Shown here one piece after another: positions 1 to 12,156 of a stretch of DNA of 64,000 bases. Location of the stretch: positions 3,596,001 to 3,660,000 of the forward strand of contig NZ_CP103288.1 of assembly GCF_024758005.1 (NCBI RefSeq), written 5' to 3'. The notes below the pieces were generated by a model. That model searched no databases. It saw only the letters and a list, made by a program, of their open reading frames with translations, and was not told the origin of the DNA. The translations under genes and the position numbers were made by a program. Numbering within the stretch: the first letter of the stretch is position 1; each line of letters starts with the position of its first letter. The stretch comes from Pseudarthrobacter sp. NS4. Its GTDB lineage: Bacteria; Actinomycetota; Actinomycetes; Actinomycetales; Micrococcaceae.

Positions 1-2
1 GC

Positions 3-2372
<2,370 letters not shown>

Positions 2373-2388
2373 CGCCAGCCGAAAAACC

Positions 2389-2434
2389 GGCAGCCGGGTC
2401 GGTTTCCGGGGGGAGACCGACCCGGCTGCCCTTT
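2389..2434 (+). terminator. Rho-independent terminator of aceE
   Basis: A perfect 15-bp stem (2389-2403 with 2416-2430), a 12-base loop and a short run CTTTT directly after. It lies 17 bases past the aceE stop and before the next gene, so it ends the aceE transcript. Confidence 0.85.
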
Positions 2435-2454
2435 TCATCATCTAGGGTGCAGCT

Positions 2455-3138
2455 ATGGGCGATATTGGTGCGGAAAGCACAGGTGACCGCCGGGCTACGG
2501 GCGTCGTCCTGGCAGCCGGGGCCGGTACCCGCCTGGGCTTGGGCCCCAAGGCATTGCTGCCGTACCGTGGGCGGCCGCTGGTGGAAGTCATCGCAGGAAA
2601 CCTGCTCGACGGCGGCTGCCGCGAGGTGGTGGTGGTGCTGGGGGCCGGGGCACCGGAGGTTGCGGCCGCCGCCGAACTGGACCGGTACCGGATTGCCGTC
2701 AACCCCGACTGGCGTACGGGGATGGGCAGTTCATTCCTGCTCGCTGACCAGACGGCGGACCCGGTCGACCATCTGCTGATCGCGCTCGTGGACCAGCCCG
2801 GGGTAACCCGGGCAACCGTGGGACGCCTGCTCGCCTTCCACAAGTCCGGCCGGATCACCGCCGCCGCCTACCGCCGTCGGGAAGCCTCCGACGGCGGGCA
2901 GCCGTCTGGGCCTAAGGCCGGGCAGCAGCACAGGTTGCTGCGCGGCCATCCGCTGCTCATTGACGCTTCCCTCCGCGAAGCAGTGAGCGCCACCGTAACC
3001 GGCGACGCCGGGGCGCGCGGCTTCCTGCAGGCCCACCCGGATCTGGTGGACGAGGTGGATTGCAGCGACCAGTCCACTGGTGAGGACATCGACACACGGG
3101 ACCAGTTACGGCTTCTCGGCTGGCAGACTGCGGAATAA
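2455..3138 (+). CDS. MobA/MocA-like nucleotidyltransferase (molybdenum cofactor cytidylyl/guanylyltransferase family)
   Basis: Cytoplasmic NTP transferase of 227 residues. The N-terminal nucleotide-binding signature LAAGAGTRLGLGPKALL (residues 19-35) and the LVDQP motif (111-115) are those of the MobA/MocA/GlmU fold. This family activates molybdopterin with CMP or GMP. Xanthine dehydrogenase, encoded about 4 kb downstream on the other strand, needs such a modified molybdenum cofactor, so a role in its maturation is a reasonable inference, as is often seen next to XdhC-type genes. The gene sits alone between the aceE terminator and a convergent HNH gene. The Shine-Dalgarno is weak. A sugar-nucleotide function cannot be excluded. 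Confidence 0.8.
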   Translation: MGDIGAESTGDRRATGVVLAAGAGTRLGLGPKALLPYRGRPLVEVIAGNLLDGGCREVVVVLGAGAPEVAAAAELDRYRIAVNPDWRTGMGSSFLLADQTADPVDHLLIALVDQPGVTRATVGRLLAFHKSGRITAAAYRRREASDGGQPSGPKAGQQHRLLRGHPLLIDASLREAVSATVTGDAGARGFLQAHPDLVDEVDCSDQSTGEDIDTRDQLRLLGWQTAE

Positions 3139-3172
3139 AGGCATGGATGCGCACGGCAGGTGAGGCCAATGC

Positions 3173-4675
3173 TCAGGCGCGCCTATGCAGGAACCCTTCC
3201 AGGCTGTCCTCGCACAGTGACAGGCCGCCCACGACGAAATCTGCATGACCAAAAGGAGCGCCGAGGGGTGCTAAGTACGGCTGCTTCGCCTTTGATTTCG
3301 GCTCAGGTTTTTGTTCGAGCCCTAAGTGCTGGGGCCAGTGTGGTGGTTCCCAGTCCTGGTGTTCGCTTTTGTAGCGTCGTCCGGATGGGGATATCCAGCC
3401 CGGTGGCTCGTTCTTGGTTGCCTCCGTGGGTTTCCAGGTGCTGGTGTGCTTGAGCCGGTGGTGCTTCGGGCAGGGCTGTCCCAGGTTGCTGATCCCGGTA
3501 CTCCCGCCCTGATGCCAGGCCAGGAGGTGATCCGCTTCGTTATCCAACGAGTGGTTGCTGCAACCCGGGAACGAGCACTTCCCATCCCGCAGGCGCAGCC
3601 AGTTCCGCATCGGTTTGGTCAATCTGTAACTGGTGCGGCCGATTTCCAGTGGAGCCCCGTCCCTCGGATCTACGAGGACCCGGTAGAACGAGCCGGCGCC
3701 GTTGGCGACGAGGTCCCTGGCCATCGACGGCGGGATCGGGCCGTACCCGTCGAGCATCGCCAGTTCGTCCGTTAGGCCCATCAGGGACAACGCCGGTACG
3801 GTGACCAGCACCTGGGCCCGGATCGACAACGACGGGCCGGCAGCCGTTTCAGCGAGGACGCCGGCACGGCTGGCGAGAAGCGCTTCGGCGAAATTGTCGG
3901 CCCTGAGCTGGGTAAGGGTGCGTTCCTCGTCGGGTCCCTGCATTGCCCTGGAAAGCTCGGTAAGCCGGTACCAACCGCCCAGTGCCTGGTCCGCGGGCAA
4001 GTAAGCGGACAGCCAGGCCATGCCGTCCTGATCCGGCCGGTATTCGACCCGCCGGTAGGCCACACCTTTGGCGTGGCGTTTCTCGATGCTTTTGGGATGG
4101 TGGCGTTCGCGCCAGGTCCGGGCCTTGGCCCGGAACCGGTAGGCTGGCATCTCCCCGATCCCGGCCGCTGCAGCCGGCCTGGGCACGTCCGGGTCCAGGA
4201 AATGGGCTTCCAGCGCTGCGGCGCCGACGGGGTCAAGGGTGGCAGTCTCGTCAACCATCACTTTGGCGTGCTGCCAGGAAATTGTTCCGTTGCGCAGGGC
4301 CGCCACTGTCCGGGGCAGGGACGTGGTCAGGGCGTGCGACTGGGCAAGAAGGGCGCCCGCGGCACGGTCACTCAGGGCGAGAAGGCTACCAATTTCGGCG
4401 GCGATAGCCATTTCCTGCGCCTGAACGGGTGCGTCCGGAGGAGCTGCTGCCCGTGCGGTGTCCGCGTACGTCCCCGCGGCGTTGGCCACCAGCCCCGAAA
4501 CCATTGCTTGGACCCCTGCGGCTCCGGCAAGGATCTCCAGGCAGCCATCAGCCAGCCCTGCTAACGGATCAGCATCCGAAAATGGCTCGGAACCACACCC
4601 GGCGGCCTCGGCATTGAGCACGGCAAGAGCGGCAATGATGTCCTCAAACGCCTTCGTCACCGCCCCTTTCCCCAT
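3173..4675 (-). CDS. HNH endonuclease-domain protein with DUF222 (13E12-type repeat family)
   Basis: A 500-residue protein with an N-terminal DUF222 region and a C-terminal HNH domain (about residues 365-410), visible as CSFPGC...NEADHLLAWHQGG...CPKHHRLKH with the zinc-binding Cys pairs and catalytic His. Such proteins occur in many copies in actinobacterial genomes. Their biological role is not established, although a nuclease activity is expected from the HNH fold. The C-terminal 90 residues are low in conservation and Pro/Lys rich. Compare the shorter copy near the right end of the window, which lacks the central part of DUF222. This copy appears full length. Confidence 0.88.
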   Translation of the reverse strand: MGKGAVTKAFEDIIAALAVLNAEAAGCGSEPFSDADPLAGLADGCLEILAGAAGVQAMVSGLVANAAGTYADTARAAAPPDAPVQAQEMAIAAEIGSLLALSDRAAGALLAQSHALTTSLPRTVAALRNGTISWQHAKVMVDETATLDPVGAAALEAHFLDPDVPRPAAAAGIGEMPAYRFRAKARTWRERHHPKSIEKRHAKGVAYRRVEYRPDQDGMAWLSAYLPADQALGGWYRLTELSRAMQGPDEERTLTQLRADNFAEALLASRAGVLAETAAGPSLSIRAQVLVTVPALSLMGLTDELAMLDGYGPIPPSMARDLVANGAGSFYRVLVDPRDGAPLEIGRTSYRLTKPMRNWLRLRDGKCSFPGCSNHSLDNEADHLLAWHQGGSTGISNLGQPCPKHHRLKHTSTWKPTEATKNEPPGWISPSGRRYKSEHQDWEPPHWPQHLGLEQKPEPKSKAKQPYLAPLGAPFGHADFVVGGLSLCEDSLEGFLHRRA

Positions 4676-4717
4676 AAACCCATCATCGCAAGGGGGTCTG
4701 ACAATGCCGCGCAGAGA

Positions 4718-5113
4718 TCACAAAAGATCCCCATGGAGGGCTTGAGGGTTGTTCGGCCAACGTTGCTTCCGACCCCAAGCGGCTGATTCCTCGAACCAGC
4801 CGAGCGCGGCCACAGTCTCAATGTCGGCTGCCGAACGCACTTCGATCTGGTGTGTGTACTTGTCGTGACGAAATCGGATAACGCCACGGAGGAACGAAGC
4901 CTGGTGCTCATCCCACATGTCCATTGTCAGAAGCGCTTTGGTCTTCGTGACCGGGGTGAGCCACACGAACTTCCGGGCCGCACCGTAACTCACCTGCGTT
5001 CTCGATAACTCTTCGACGATGTCGTCACCCAGTCCGAGCACCCGAGCGGAAAGAGCATCATAAATCTCTTTGAGTGCGCCGGGAAAAAGCTGTTGTGCAT
5101 CCACAATCACCAT
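4718..5113 (-). CDS. DUF5655-like hypothetical protein
   Basis: A 131-residue soluble protein without signal peptide or membrane segment. The pattern of an N-terminal helix (LFPGALKEIYDAL), then LGDDIVEELSRTQVSYGAARKFVWLTP and a C-terminal LGWFEESA resembles DUF5655/DUF4287-type proteins, whose function is unknown. A purine-rich AGGTAGG element precedes the ATG at 5113. It lies 62 bases downstream of the uracil-DNA glycosylase gene in the same direction and could be cotranscribed with it. The family assignment is by eye. Confidence 0.65.
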   Translation of the reverse strand: MVIVDAQQLFPGALKEIYDALSARVLGLGDDIVEELSRTQVSYGAARKFVWLTPVTKTKALLTMDMWDEHQASFLRGVIRFRHDKYTHQIEVRSAADIETVAALGWFEESAAWGRKQRWPNNPQALHGDLL

Positions 5114-5175
5114 GGTGGCCTACCTGCGTGCAGGCCGCAGTGTTCGCTGCGTTTGCAGACGGCCGCCACCATCCT

Positions 5176-5829
5176 TCAAGCCTGCATTCCAGCCTCAAGG
5201 AGCTGCTCCAGACCCCGTTTGAAGCCGACCCGTCCGCCATGGGACGGATGCCTCACCTTGGGCACATCGAGTCCGCTCCGCTGCACGCTGAGGTGCGCCA
5301 CGTTACCCACGGCCACCACCGTCTGAACGGCAAAGATCTCCACCAGCGCCTGCCAAAAAGGTGTTCCGAGGGCAGCTTCCGCCCGCGTTGGAGTCCGATT
5401 GGACAGGGGCTGTCCCGGAAGATGCGGATGCCACGGGAAGGCGCTCCACAGCAGGGGAAGGAATTCTAGCTCGGCCAGCACCTGCCACATCACCGTAGCG
5501 GTCGGTTCGGCGGCAACCCCCGCAGCGTCCGGCGGCAGAGCGTAGCCCTTCCCCGTCCCGAACAGCCCGAAGCCGTTGGCCGGCCCCTCGAACATCCCAC
5601 GGTTGGTGAACGGAACCCCGGTGATACGCATGCCCCTGAAACCAGGGGCCTCCCCCACCAGCAGCACTTTCGGCGCGCGGTCCAGCATCTCCGTCAGGTA
5701 GATCCGCAGGTTTTCCCTGCGCTGGATATTTGCCGGGACACCATGGGCGAAGAAGTTGGTGCAGGCAGGGCCCGTTTCCACCGCCGCGAGCTTGTCAATG
5801 AAGGCATCTATGCCGGAAGCCGGGCGCAT
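5176..5829 (-). CDS. Uracil-DNA glycosylase family protein
   Basis: A 217-residue DNA-repair enzyme that would remove uracil or a related lesion from DNA. The N-terminal active-site region reads VLLVGEAPGFRGMRITGVPFT, the GEAPG form found in the actinobacterial branch of the UDG superfamily, and the C-terminal HPSHGG matches the HPS loop that contacts DNA. The ATG at 5829 is chosen because AGGA lies 7 bases before it and because the longer reading frame would run into the upstream gene. The 46-base gap to the aldo/keto reductase gene suggests one transcript. Confidence 0.83.
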   Translation of the reverse strand: MRPASGIDAFIDKLAAVETGPACTNFFAHGVPANIQRRENLRIYLTEMLDRAPKVLLVGEAPGFRGMRITGVPFTNRGMFEGPANGFGLFGTGKGYALPPDAAGVAAEPTATVMWQVLAELEFLPLLWSAFPWHPHLPGQPLSNRTPTRAEAALGTPFWQALVEIFAVQTVVAVGNVAHLSVQRSGLDVPKVRHPSHGGRVGFKRGLEQLLEAGMQA

Positions 5830-5875
5830 GCCGTAGTCCTGGAGCCCTGAACGTTGAAGTCCTGCAGAACCTTCC

Positions 5876-6856
5876 CTACCAGCGGGGGTGGATGGCTTCG
5901 CGGAAGTAGTGGTCGTAGATCCAGCGCACGCCGGCGCCGAATTCTTCGCTGACGGCAACGGAAGCCGCGGCAGCGTTCGCCGTCGCCTGTTCCACGTTGC
6001 GCGCGCCGGGGATTACCGTGGTGACGCCGTCCTGCGCCGCAATCCAGGCGATTGCTGCCTGGGCGGTGGTGGCACCCGACGGAACGAGCTGTTCGAACTC
6101 CTTCACGGCCTTCAGCCCCAGCTCATAGTCCACGCCCGAGAACGTCTCGCCGACGTCGAAAGAATCGCCGTTGCGGTTGTAGTTCCGGTGGTCGTTCTCC
6201 GCGAAGGTGGTTTCCTTGGAGTACTTGCCGGAGAGCAGTCCGGAAGCGAGCGGCACGCGGGCGATGATCCCCACGTTTGCCGCCTTGGCTGCGGGAAGGA
6301 CCTCGTCGAGCGGCTTGAGCCGGAAGGCGTTCAGGATGATCTGGACGGAGGCGGTTCCTTCATGGCGGATCGCTTCGAGGGCTTCGTCGGTGCGCTCCAC
6401 GCTGACGCCGTAGTTGCGGATAGCCCCTTCGGCCACCAGCGTGTCCAGGGCGTCGTAAACCTCGGCGTTGCTGTACACCGGGGTGGGCGGGCAGTGCAGC
6501 TGGACCAGGTCCAGGGTGTCAGTGCCCAGGTTCTTCCGTGAACGGTCCACCCACTGGCGGAAGTTGGCCAGCGTGTAGTTTTCCGGCAGCTGGTCCATCC
6601 GGCGGCCCATCTTGGTGGCCACGGTAATGTCCAACCCGGGGTTGTCCGCCAGGAACTTCCCGATGGCCTGCTCGCTCTTGCCATCCCCGTAGACGTCAGC
6701 AGTATCGAAAAGGGTGACGCCCGCCTCCACCGAGGCTGCCAGGATGGCCTGGGCCTGCGCCGGGTCAACGTTGCCCCAGTCGGCGCCGAGCTGCCACGTG
6801 CCCAGTCCCACGGTGGAGACTTTACGTCCGGTCTTGCCTAAAATCCGCTGTTCCAT
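5876..6856 (-). CDS. Aldo/keto reductase
   Basis: NADPH-dependent oxidoreductase with a TIM-barrel fold, 326 residues. The AKR catalytic tetrad is complete: Asp51 and Tyr56 in FDTADVYG, Lys82 in VATKMG and His121 in VQLHCPP. The substrate cannot be read from the sequence; proteins of this type reduce small aldehydes and ketones. It lies 75 bases downstream of the xanthine dehydrogenase gene in the same direction with no terminator seen between them, so readthrough from the purine operon is possible. A link to purine catabolism is otherwise unsupported. Confidence 0.92.
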   Translation of the reverse strand: MEQRILGKTGRKVSTVGLGTWQLGADWGNVDPAQAQAILAASVEAGVTLFDTADVYGDGKSEQAIGKFLADNPGLDITVATKMGRRMDQLPENYTLANFRQWVDRSRKNLGTDTLDLVQLHCPPTPVYSNAEVYDALDTLVAEGAIRNYGVSVERTDEALEAIRHEGTASVQIILNAFRLKPLDEVLPAAKAANVGIIARVPLASGLLSGKYSKETTFAENDHRNYNRNGDSFDVGETFSGVDYELGLKAVKEFEQLVPSGATTAQAAIAWIAAQDGVTTVIPGARNVEQATANAAAASVAVSEEFGAGVRWIYDHYFREAIHPRW

Positions 6857-6931
6857 CCTCCGACTATAGGGTGTGCCCTTACCGCGGCCGGAATTTTACG
6901 GTCCCGCCGGCCGCGGAACATGGGGCGCACC

Positions 6932-9814
6932 TCAGCCGGCGGCGCGCTCCAGCTCGGGCACCAGCCCTGCCTCCTTCAGCCCCAGATAGATTTTGTCCCG
7001 GGCAATAGGCAGTGCTGCAAAGCGCACCCCGGTGGCATTCCGGATGGCATTCGCCAGGGCCGGAGCCACCGGGTTGAAGGGGCTTTCGCTCATGGACTTG
7101 GCACCCAGTGGACCCATCTCGTCGTTGGTGTCCGCGAAGTACACCTCACTGCGCGGGACGTCCGCAAAGGTGGGGATGTGGTACTGCCGGAGGATGTCCG
7201 TGGTGACCTTTCCTGCATCGTTCACCACCACCTCCTCATACAGTGCGGCGCCGATGGCCTGGGCAATGCCCCCTTCAATCTGGCCCCGGCACTGGCGCGG
7301 GTTCACCACCACTCCGGCGTCGGCTGCCTGCACGCTCTGCAGGATTTTCAGCTCTCCCGTGCCGCGGTTCACTGCCACCCGGAAACCATGGACATTGAAC
7401 GCGACCGAGCGTGGAGTGCCGCCCCAGCGGCCCTCTGCGGCAAGTTCGACGCCGGCATCCGCGGCAGCCTGCGCCAGTTCCGCGAGCGGCACGGACGCTC
7501 CGTCGATAACGATGGCATCGCCGTCAAGGACGCACGCTGCGGCCTGTGTCTGATGGATACCGGCCGCGAAGGCGCGGAGGCGGACGGCCAGCTCCTCCGC
7601 CGCTGCCAGTGTGGCCTTTCCGGCCACCACAGTGCCTGCCGAGCCGAACGCACCGGTATCGTGCTCAATCAGGTCCGTGTCCGACTGCCGCACCACCACC
7701 CGCGGGGCGTCCGTGGACAGGGCCGTGGCTGCGAGCTGGGCATGGACCGTGGTGGTGCCGTTCCCGAACTCGGCGGTGCCGACGTCGGCCTGGTACGTTC
7801 CGTCCCGCAGGAGCCGGAGCTTCGAATGGGCAAAGTGGCCGCGCGGCGGCACAGTGTCGATCATGGACAACGCCACACCTTCGCCGGTCATCCAGTCCGG
7901 ACCCAGCTCGTCCAGGCCGGCAGCCCGGTAGCGTTCCCGCCCCCGGTCCAGCGCATCCCGGACCAGGTCCAGGCACTGGTCCAGCCCGTAGCTGCCGTAG
8001 TGGACGTCCTCCTCCGGCTCCGGCTGCGTGGACAGCATCCGGTCCCCTTCGCGGACCATGTTCCGGCGGCGGAACTCGAGCGGGTCCATGCCGATTCCCA
8101 CCGCGAGTTCATCCATGGCGGACTCGATGGCGAAAATCATCTGGCTCAGCCCGTAGCCGCGGAAAGCCCCCGCCGGCACCGTATTGGTGTACATCGCGTG
8201 CGCGTCCACCTTCTTGTTGGCGCAGTTGTAGACGCTCAGCGATTCACCGCAGCCGTGGAACATCACGCCCGGGCCATGGTTGCCGTAGGCGCCGGTATTG
8301 GTGAGGACATCCAGCTCCAGCGCTGTCAGCCGGCCATCAGAGGTGGCCCCGGCCTTGAGCTTGATAGTGAAGGGATGGCGGGTGGTAGTGGCGATGAACT
8401 GCTCGGTCCGGGTGAGCTCCAGCTGGACCGGCCGCTTCAGCTTCAGGGCGGCGAGCGCCACCAGATCCTCCGTGAGGACCTCCTGCTTGCCGCCGAATCC
8501 CCCGCCCACGCGGCCGGCCACCACGTGTACCTGGTCCTCCTCAAGCCCGAAGACCCGGCACAGTGTGCGGCGCACCAGGAACGGGACCTGGCTGGAGGTG
8601 CGGACCTGGAGGCGGCCCTCGCCGTCCACGGAGGCGATGGCAGCGTGGGTTTCCAAGGCGACGTGCTGGACCCGCTGCGTGCGGTACGTCTGCTCGTGGA
8701 TGAAGTCGGCCGCAGCGAATCCTTCTGCCACGCTTCCCAGTTCCGAGTGGAGCTCGGCCACCACGTTGCGGTCCGGCCGGGCGATCCGGGAGGCCGTGCC
8801 GTCCTTGTCGCCGTGAACCAGTGCCGCGCCCGGAAACAGCGCGTCCTGCGGCGTGAAAACCGCGGGTAGCTCCTGGTACTCCACTTCCAGGGCACGGACA
8901 CCGGCTTCGGCGGCGCCCACAGATTCGGCGACGACGGCGGCAACGCGCTGCCCGATGAACCGCACCACGTCATCCAGTACACGGGTGTCGTCCGGATCGT
9001 CCGTGAAGAGCTCGTGCTGGGCTGTGGAAAACAGCTGGGCCGGAGCGTCCTCATGGGTGAAGACAGCAACCACTCCGGGCACTTTCAGCGCCGCCGCCGT
9101 GTTGATGGAGGCAACGCGGGCCGAGGCGTGCGGCGAGCGCAGGATCTTCATGTGCAGCAGGCCCGGTTGCTGTTCCCGCGGAATGTCGAGGGTGTAGCGG
9201 GCGGTGCCGGTGACCACTGCCCTGCTGGCCGGGGCAGGGACGTCGTCGCCCAGCTGCCCCGGTTCAGGGTCCGGCTGCCCTTCCCCTGCGATCCCCGAGC
9301 CCTGTCCCTGGGGATCCGGGTGGCCGGCCTGCCCGCAGACTGCATCAGCGATGGCACGGTATCCCGTGCACCGGCAGAGATTCCCCTTGAGGTTCCGGGG
9401 CAGGTTCTCCTTCTGCTCATCATCAAACGTCGCGGCCGTCATCAGTATGCCCGCTGTGCAGAAGCCGCACTGGAAGCCCTGCCGCTCCATAAACTGCTGC
9501 TGGACCGGGTGAAGCTCATCCCCGCCGGAAGTGCCCGCCAGGCCCTCGATGGTGGTGACCGCATGCCCCTCGGCCCGCACCGCCGGGTAAATGCAGCTGT
9601 GCACCGGCGTTCCGTCCACGTGCACCGTGCAGGCGCCGCAGTCACCGCCGTCGCAGCCCTTCTTAACCCCGAGGTTGCCCTGCTCCCGCAGGAAGGTGCG
9701 CAGGCATTGCCCCGGGCGGGGAGCGGCGTCCGCCAACACCCCATTAATCCGTATGGTCCCGTCCACGTGGACAGCACCGTTGCTGTCCACGGCTCCGTTG
9801 GTCTCGCCGGCCAT
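6932..9814 (-). CDS. Xanthine dehydrogenase, fused [2Fe-2S] and molybdopterin-binding subunits
   Basis: Catalytic protein of 960 residues that would oxidise hypoxanthine and xanthine to urate. Residues about 15-95 form a plant-type ferredoxin domain with Cys54, Cys59, Cys62 and Cys74. Residues about 100-165 form the helical [2Fe-2S] domain with Cys116, Cys119, Cys147 and Cys149. From about 190 onward is the xanthine dehydrogenase large-subunit fold, with [17 protein letters not shown] and a C-terminal [10 protein letters not shown] segment near the Moco and active site. In XdhAB systems these parts are split differently; here the small Fe-S part is fused to the Mo part and FAD is on the next gene. 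The N-terminus carries a short NGAV-type repeat. It is third in an operon after the XdhC and FAD-subunit genes. Confidence 0.93.
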   Translation of the reverse strand: MAGETNGAVDSNGAVHVDGTIRINGVLADAAPRPGQCLRTFLREQGNLGVKKGCDGGDCGACTVHVDGTPVHSCIYPAVRAEGHAVTTIEGLAGTSGGDELHPVQQQFMERQGFQCGFCTAGILMTAATFDDEQKENLPRNLKGNLCRCTGYRAIADAVCGQAGHPDPQGQGSGIAGEGQPDPEPGQLGDDVPAPASRAVVTGTARYTLDIPREQQPGLLHMKILRSPHASARVASINTAAALKVPGVVAVFTHEDAPAQLFSTAQHELFTDDPDDTRVLDDVVRFIGQRVAAVVAESVGAAEAGVRALEVEYQELPAVFTPQDALFPGAALVHGDKDGTASRIARPDRNVVAELHSELGSVAEGFAAADFIHEQTYRTQRVQHVALETHAAIASVDGEGRLQVRTSSQVPFLVRRTLCRVFGLEEDQVHVVAGRVGGGFGGKQEVLTEDLVALAALKLKRPVQLELTRTEQFIATTTRHPFTIKLKAGATSDGRLTALELDVLTNTGAYGNHGPGVMFHGCGESLSVYNCANKKVDAHAMYTNTVPAGAFRGYGLSQMIFAIESAMDELAVGIGMDPLEFRRRNMVREGDRMLSTQPEPEEDVHYGSYGLDQCLDLVRDALDRGRERYRAAGLDELGPDWMTGEGVALSMIDTVPPRGHFAHSKLRLLRDGTYQADVGTAEFGNGTTTVHAQLAATALSTDAPRVVVRQSDTDLIEHDTGAFGSAGTVVAGKATLAAAEELAVRLRAFAAGIHQTQAAACVLDGDAIVIDGASVPLAELAQAAADAGVELAAEGRWGGTPRSVAFNVHGFRVAVNRGTGELKILQSVQAADAGVVVNPRQCRGQIEGGIAQAIGAALYEEVVVNDAGKVTTDILRQYHIPTFADVPRSEVYFADTNDEMGPLGAKSMSESPFNPVAPALANAIRNATGVRFAALPIARDKIYLGLKEAGLVPELERAAG

Positions 9815-9816
9815 GT

Positions 9817-10734
9817 TCAGGCCCCTTTCGAAAGTGCGTTGTGCCTGGCCTGCGGCGGCCAGAAGTCTCCGGATACGGTCAGCCCGGGCGCCCCTTGCGG
9901 AGCCGCGAGTTCCGAGCGGATCTCCTCCGCGAGCCGGAAGGTCATGTCCCGGCGCCAGGCCGGCAGCCCGTGGATATCGTCGTGGTACAGGTCGCCGGGG
10001 ATGCTCTCGTCCAGCGACGCTGCCAGTTCATCAGCGTCCGGGATCCCGTCGAAGCGCAGCTGCACCGGCCGCTTGGTGGCTGCGGTGACGGTCAGGACCA
10101 GGGATGTTCCGCCGTCGAGCCTTCCAATCAGCAGCACCCCGGACCTGCCCAGGTTGCTCAGCGAGAGGCGACGGAAGGCCGCCCGGGAGGCGAGGGCCGA
10201 CGCCGGGAGGTAGACACTGCGCAGCAGCTCACCGGGTGCCAGGCAGTTTGTTGCATCCCCCGTGACGAAGTCGGCCACCGGAACGGTCCGGCTGGTGCCG
10301 CCGGGACCCAGGATGGTGGCGACGCCGTCAAGGCCTGCACAGAGCGAAATAACAGGTCCTGCAGGCAATGATGTACAGAGGTTGCCGCCGACCGTGGACA
10401 TGTTCCACACCTTGAAGGACGCCACGAAGGAATCGCAGCACGGCCGGACCAGGTCCAGTCCCGGCCAGGCCCGGCCTGCCACGTCCGGCGAGCCGGGGAG
10501 GCTGTACAGCCCGGCGATGGTGCAGGTGGCAGCAAGTTCGATTCCATCGTCGGTGACGGCGACCGGTTCCCAGCCTGCGGCACCGAGGTCCAGGAGCCGT
10601 TTGAGCGGCTGCGGGCCAAAGGCGTAGCTGCCGTAGGAGAAGAGGACGGTTCCGCCCGCCAGCCAGGCATCGCCGTCGCGCCATTGTGCGGGGTCGGTGG
10701 TGGGGACCACCGCCTCGATGGTGTTCATGTCCAT
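9817..10734 (-). CDS. Xanthine dehydrogenase FAD-binding subunit
   Basis: A 305-residue protein of the CO-dehydrogenase/xanthine-dehydrogenase flavoprotein family. It passes electrons from the Fe-S clusters to an acceptor through FAD. The FAD-pyrophosphate signature appears as [14 protein letters not shown], with a preceding [12 protein letters not shown] helix. The ATG at 10734 lies 5 bases after AGGAG; a second in-frame ATG at 10728 overlaps the upstream stop codon as ATGA. Either start implies translational coupling to the XdhC gene. Its stop is 2 bases before the start of the fused Fe-S/Mo gene, so the three proteins are made from one message. Confidence 0.9.
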   Translation of the reverse strand: MDMNTIEAVVPTTDPAQWRDGDAWLAGGTVLFSYGSYAFGPQPLKRLLDLGAAGWEPVAVTDDGIELAATCTIAGLYSLPGSPDVAGRAWPGLDLVRPCCDSFVASFKVWNMSTVGGNLCTSLPAGPVISLCAGLDGVATILGPGGTSRTVPVADFVTGDATNCLAPGELLRSVYLPASALASRAAFRRLSLSNLGRSGVLLIGRLDGGTSLVLTVTAATKRPVQLRFDGIPDADELAASLDESIPGDLYHDDIHGLPAWRRDMTFRLAEEIRSELAAPQGAPGLTVSGDFWPPQARHNALSKGA

Positions 10735-11987
10735 GCGATCTCCTGCGGGGAAACGTTGGTGGGCGCGGGCTGGGTTCCGCGGCGCGTTTGCTGTTGATGG
10801 ATGGGGCCGGACCAATCGCGGAGCGGCGTGCAGCTGGCCGCACGGTTGCGGGCAGCGATGAGTTCCGCCGTGATGGAGACCGCCACTTCGGCGGGCGTGA
10901 CGGCGCCCAGGTCCAGGCCGATGGGTGAGTGCAGCTGGGCGATCCGCTCCGGCGCGACGCCCGCGGTCAGGAGGCTGTCCACCCGCTGGAGGTGGCTGCG
11001 GCGGGAACCCATCGCGCCGATGTAGGCGAGGTCCAGGGCCAGTGCGGTTTCCAGCAGCGGGAGGTCGAACTTCGGGTCGTGGGTGAGTACGGCGGCCACC
11101 GCGCGGCTGTCCAGGCGCCCGGCTGCCGACTCTGCGGCCAAGTAGCGGTGCGGCCAGTCAGTCACCACTTCATCAGCGGCGGCAAAGCGCGGCTGCGACG
11201 CGAACGCGGGACGGGCGTCAACCAGGGTCACGTGGTAGCCCAGCAGCTTGGCGGCCGGAATCAGCGCGGCGCCGAAATCGTTGGCGCCGAACACCAGCAT
11301 CCGCGGCGGGGCGAGCCGGGACTCCACCAGGATGGCTTCCGCGCCCGGGTCCTGGTGCTGGTCCCCGCCGAACCGGCCCGGAGGGCAATGGCCGGGTTCG
11401 GCCAGCCGGACAACCCCTGCGCCGCCGCTGCGGACCAGGGCTTCCGCCTGAAGCAGGGACTCCGCACTGAGGGACCCCTTGGAACGCAGCAGCCCTGCCA
11501 GTTCCGGGCAGGCAGCCGCCCGGAAGTTCGCCGGGTCGGAAAGTACGACGGCGCCGCCTCCGGAAGTGCCCACGCGGCGTACCAGCGCCACGGGTTGGTC
11601 CGGCTCCAGGTCCGCGAGTTGCCGCAGCGAGGTCCGGAGCGGGTGTTGGGCGGTCTCGCCGGGCAGGTCCGCAGGCACCGGTTCAATGTGGATGTCCAGT
11701 TCTCCCCCGCAGGTGAGCCCGGCGGCGAAGGCATCGTGGGAACTGAAGCCGAAGGTCTTCCGGCGGGTCCCGCCGTCGTCCATTGCTTCGAGCGCGAGCG
11801 CCACCACGGCGCCTTCCACGCAGCCGCCGGAGAGGCTGCCGAGCACGGCACCGGACCCGGTGACGATCATGGACGTGCCCACGGGCCGCGGTACCGAACC
11901 GGTGGCCGCCACGATGGTGGCGACTGCGAACTGCCGGCCTGCAAGTGACGGCACCCAGGAGCCGGGCAGGGGAATCAGGTCAAGCAT
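10725..11987 (-). CDS. xdhC: XdhC/CoxI family maturation factor
   Basis: Accessory protein of 420 residues that binds molybdenum cofactor and helps insert the sulfurated cofactor into xanthine dehydrogenase. The N-terminal XdhC/CoxI motif GSLSGGCVEGAVV includes Cys56. The C-terminal Rossmann domain starts near FGANDFGAALIPAAKLLGYHVTLVDARP and ends with IGAMGSRRSH, as in known XdhC proteins. AAGGAGTG precedes the ATG at 11987. It is the first gene of the xanthine dehydrogenase operon, which is the reverse of the E. coli order. The last 35 residues are an unusual tail that overlaps the start of the FAD-subunit gene. Confidence 0.92.
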   Translation of the reverse strand: MLDLIPLPGSWVPSLAGRQFAVATIVAATGSVPRPVGTSMIVTGSGAVLGSLSGGCVEGAVVALALEAMDDGGTRRKTFGFSSHDAFAAGLTCGGELDIHIEPVPADLPGETAQHPLRTSLRQLADLEPDQPVALVRRVGTSGGGAVVLSDPANFRAAACPELAGLLRSKGSLSAESLLQAEALVRSGGAGVVRLAEPGHCPPGRFGGDQHQDPGAEAILVESRLAPPRMLVFGANDFGAALIPAAKLLGYHVTLVDARPAFASQPRFAAADEVVTDWPHRYLAAESAAGRLDSRAVAAVLTHDPKFDLPLLETALALDLAYIGAMGSRRSHLQRVDSLLTAGVAPERIAQLHSPIGLDLGAVTPAEVAVSITAELIAARNRAASCTPLRDWSGPIHQQQTRRGTQPAPTNVSPQEIAWT

Positions 11988-12089
11988 GGCGGCACTCCTT
12001 CTTCCGCGCTGCGGTGGTGTCCATATTGTCGTTCCTATCGGGTCGTTCGAAAAGCAGGTGGTGCAAATACAACGTGGTGAAAGCCGCTG

Positions 12090-12139
12090 CCGGTCCGGAC
12101 ATCCGCTCCAGGGGTCGCGGGTGCGGATGTCCGGACCGG
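12090..12139 (-). terminator. Long hairpin terminator after the purine permease gene
   Basis: A perfect 17-bp inverted repeat (12090-12106 with 12123-12139) beginning 17 bases after the permease stop. It separates the deaminase-permease transcript from the xanthine dehydrogenase operon. On the minus strand only a short TTT follows some bases later, so it may act with Rho or as a 3'-end stabiliser. Confidence 0.7.
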
Positions 12140-12156
12140 GCGCGCGGCAAGGGGCG

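Noticed and set aside
3173..4675. Homing endonuclease or mobile intron reading of the DUF222/HNH gene
   Set aside because: The gene is free-standing with no intron or intein boundary and no interrupted host gene.
6920..8869. Long plus-strand open frame (649 codons) opposite the xanthine dehydrogenase gene
   Set aside because: It is antisense to a gene with full domain and motif support, has no recognisable domain and is explained by high GC at third positions.
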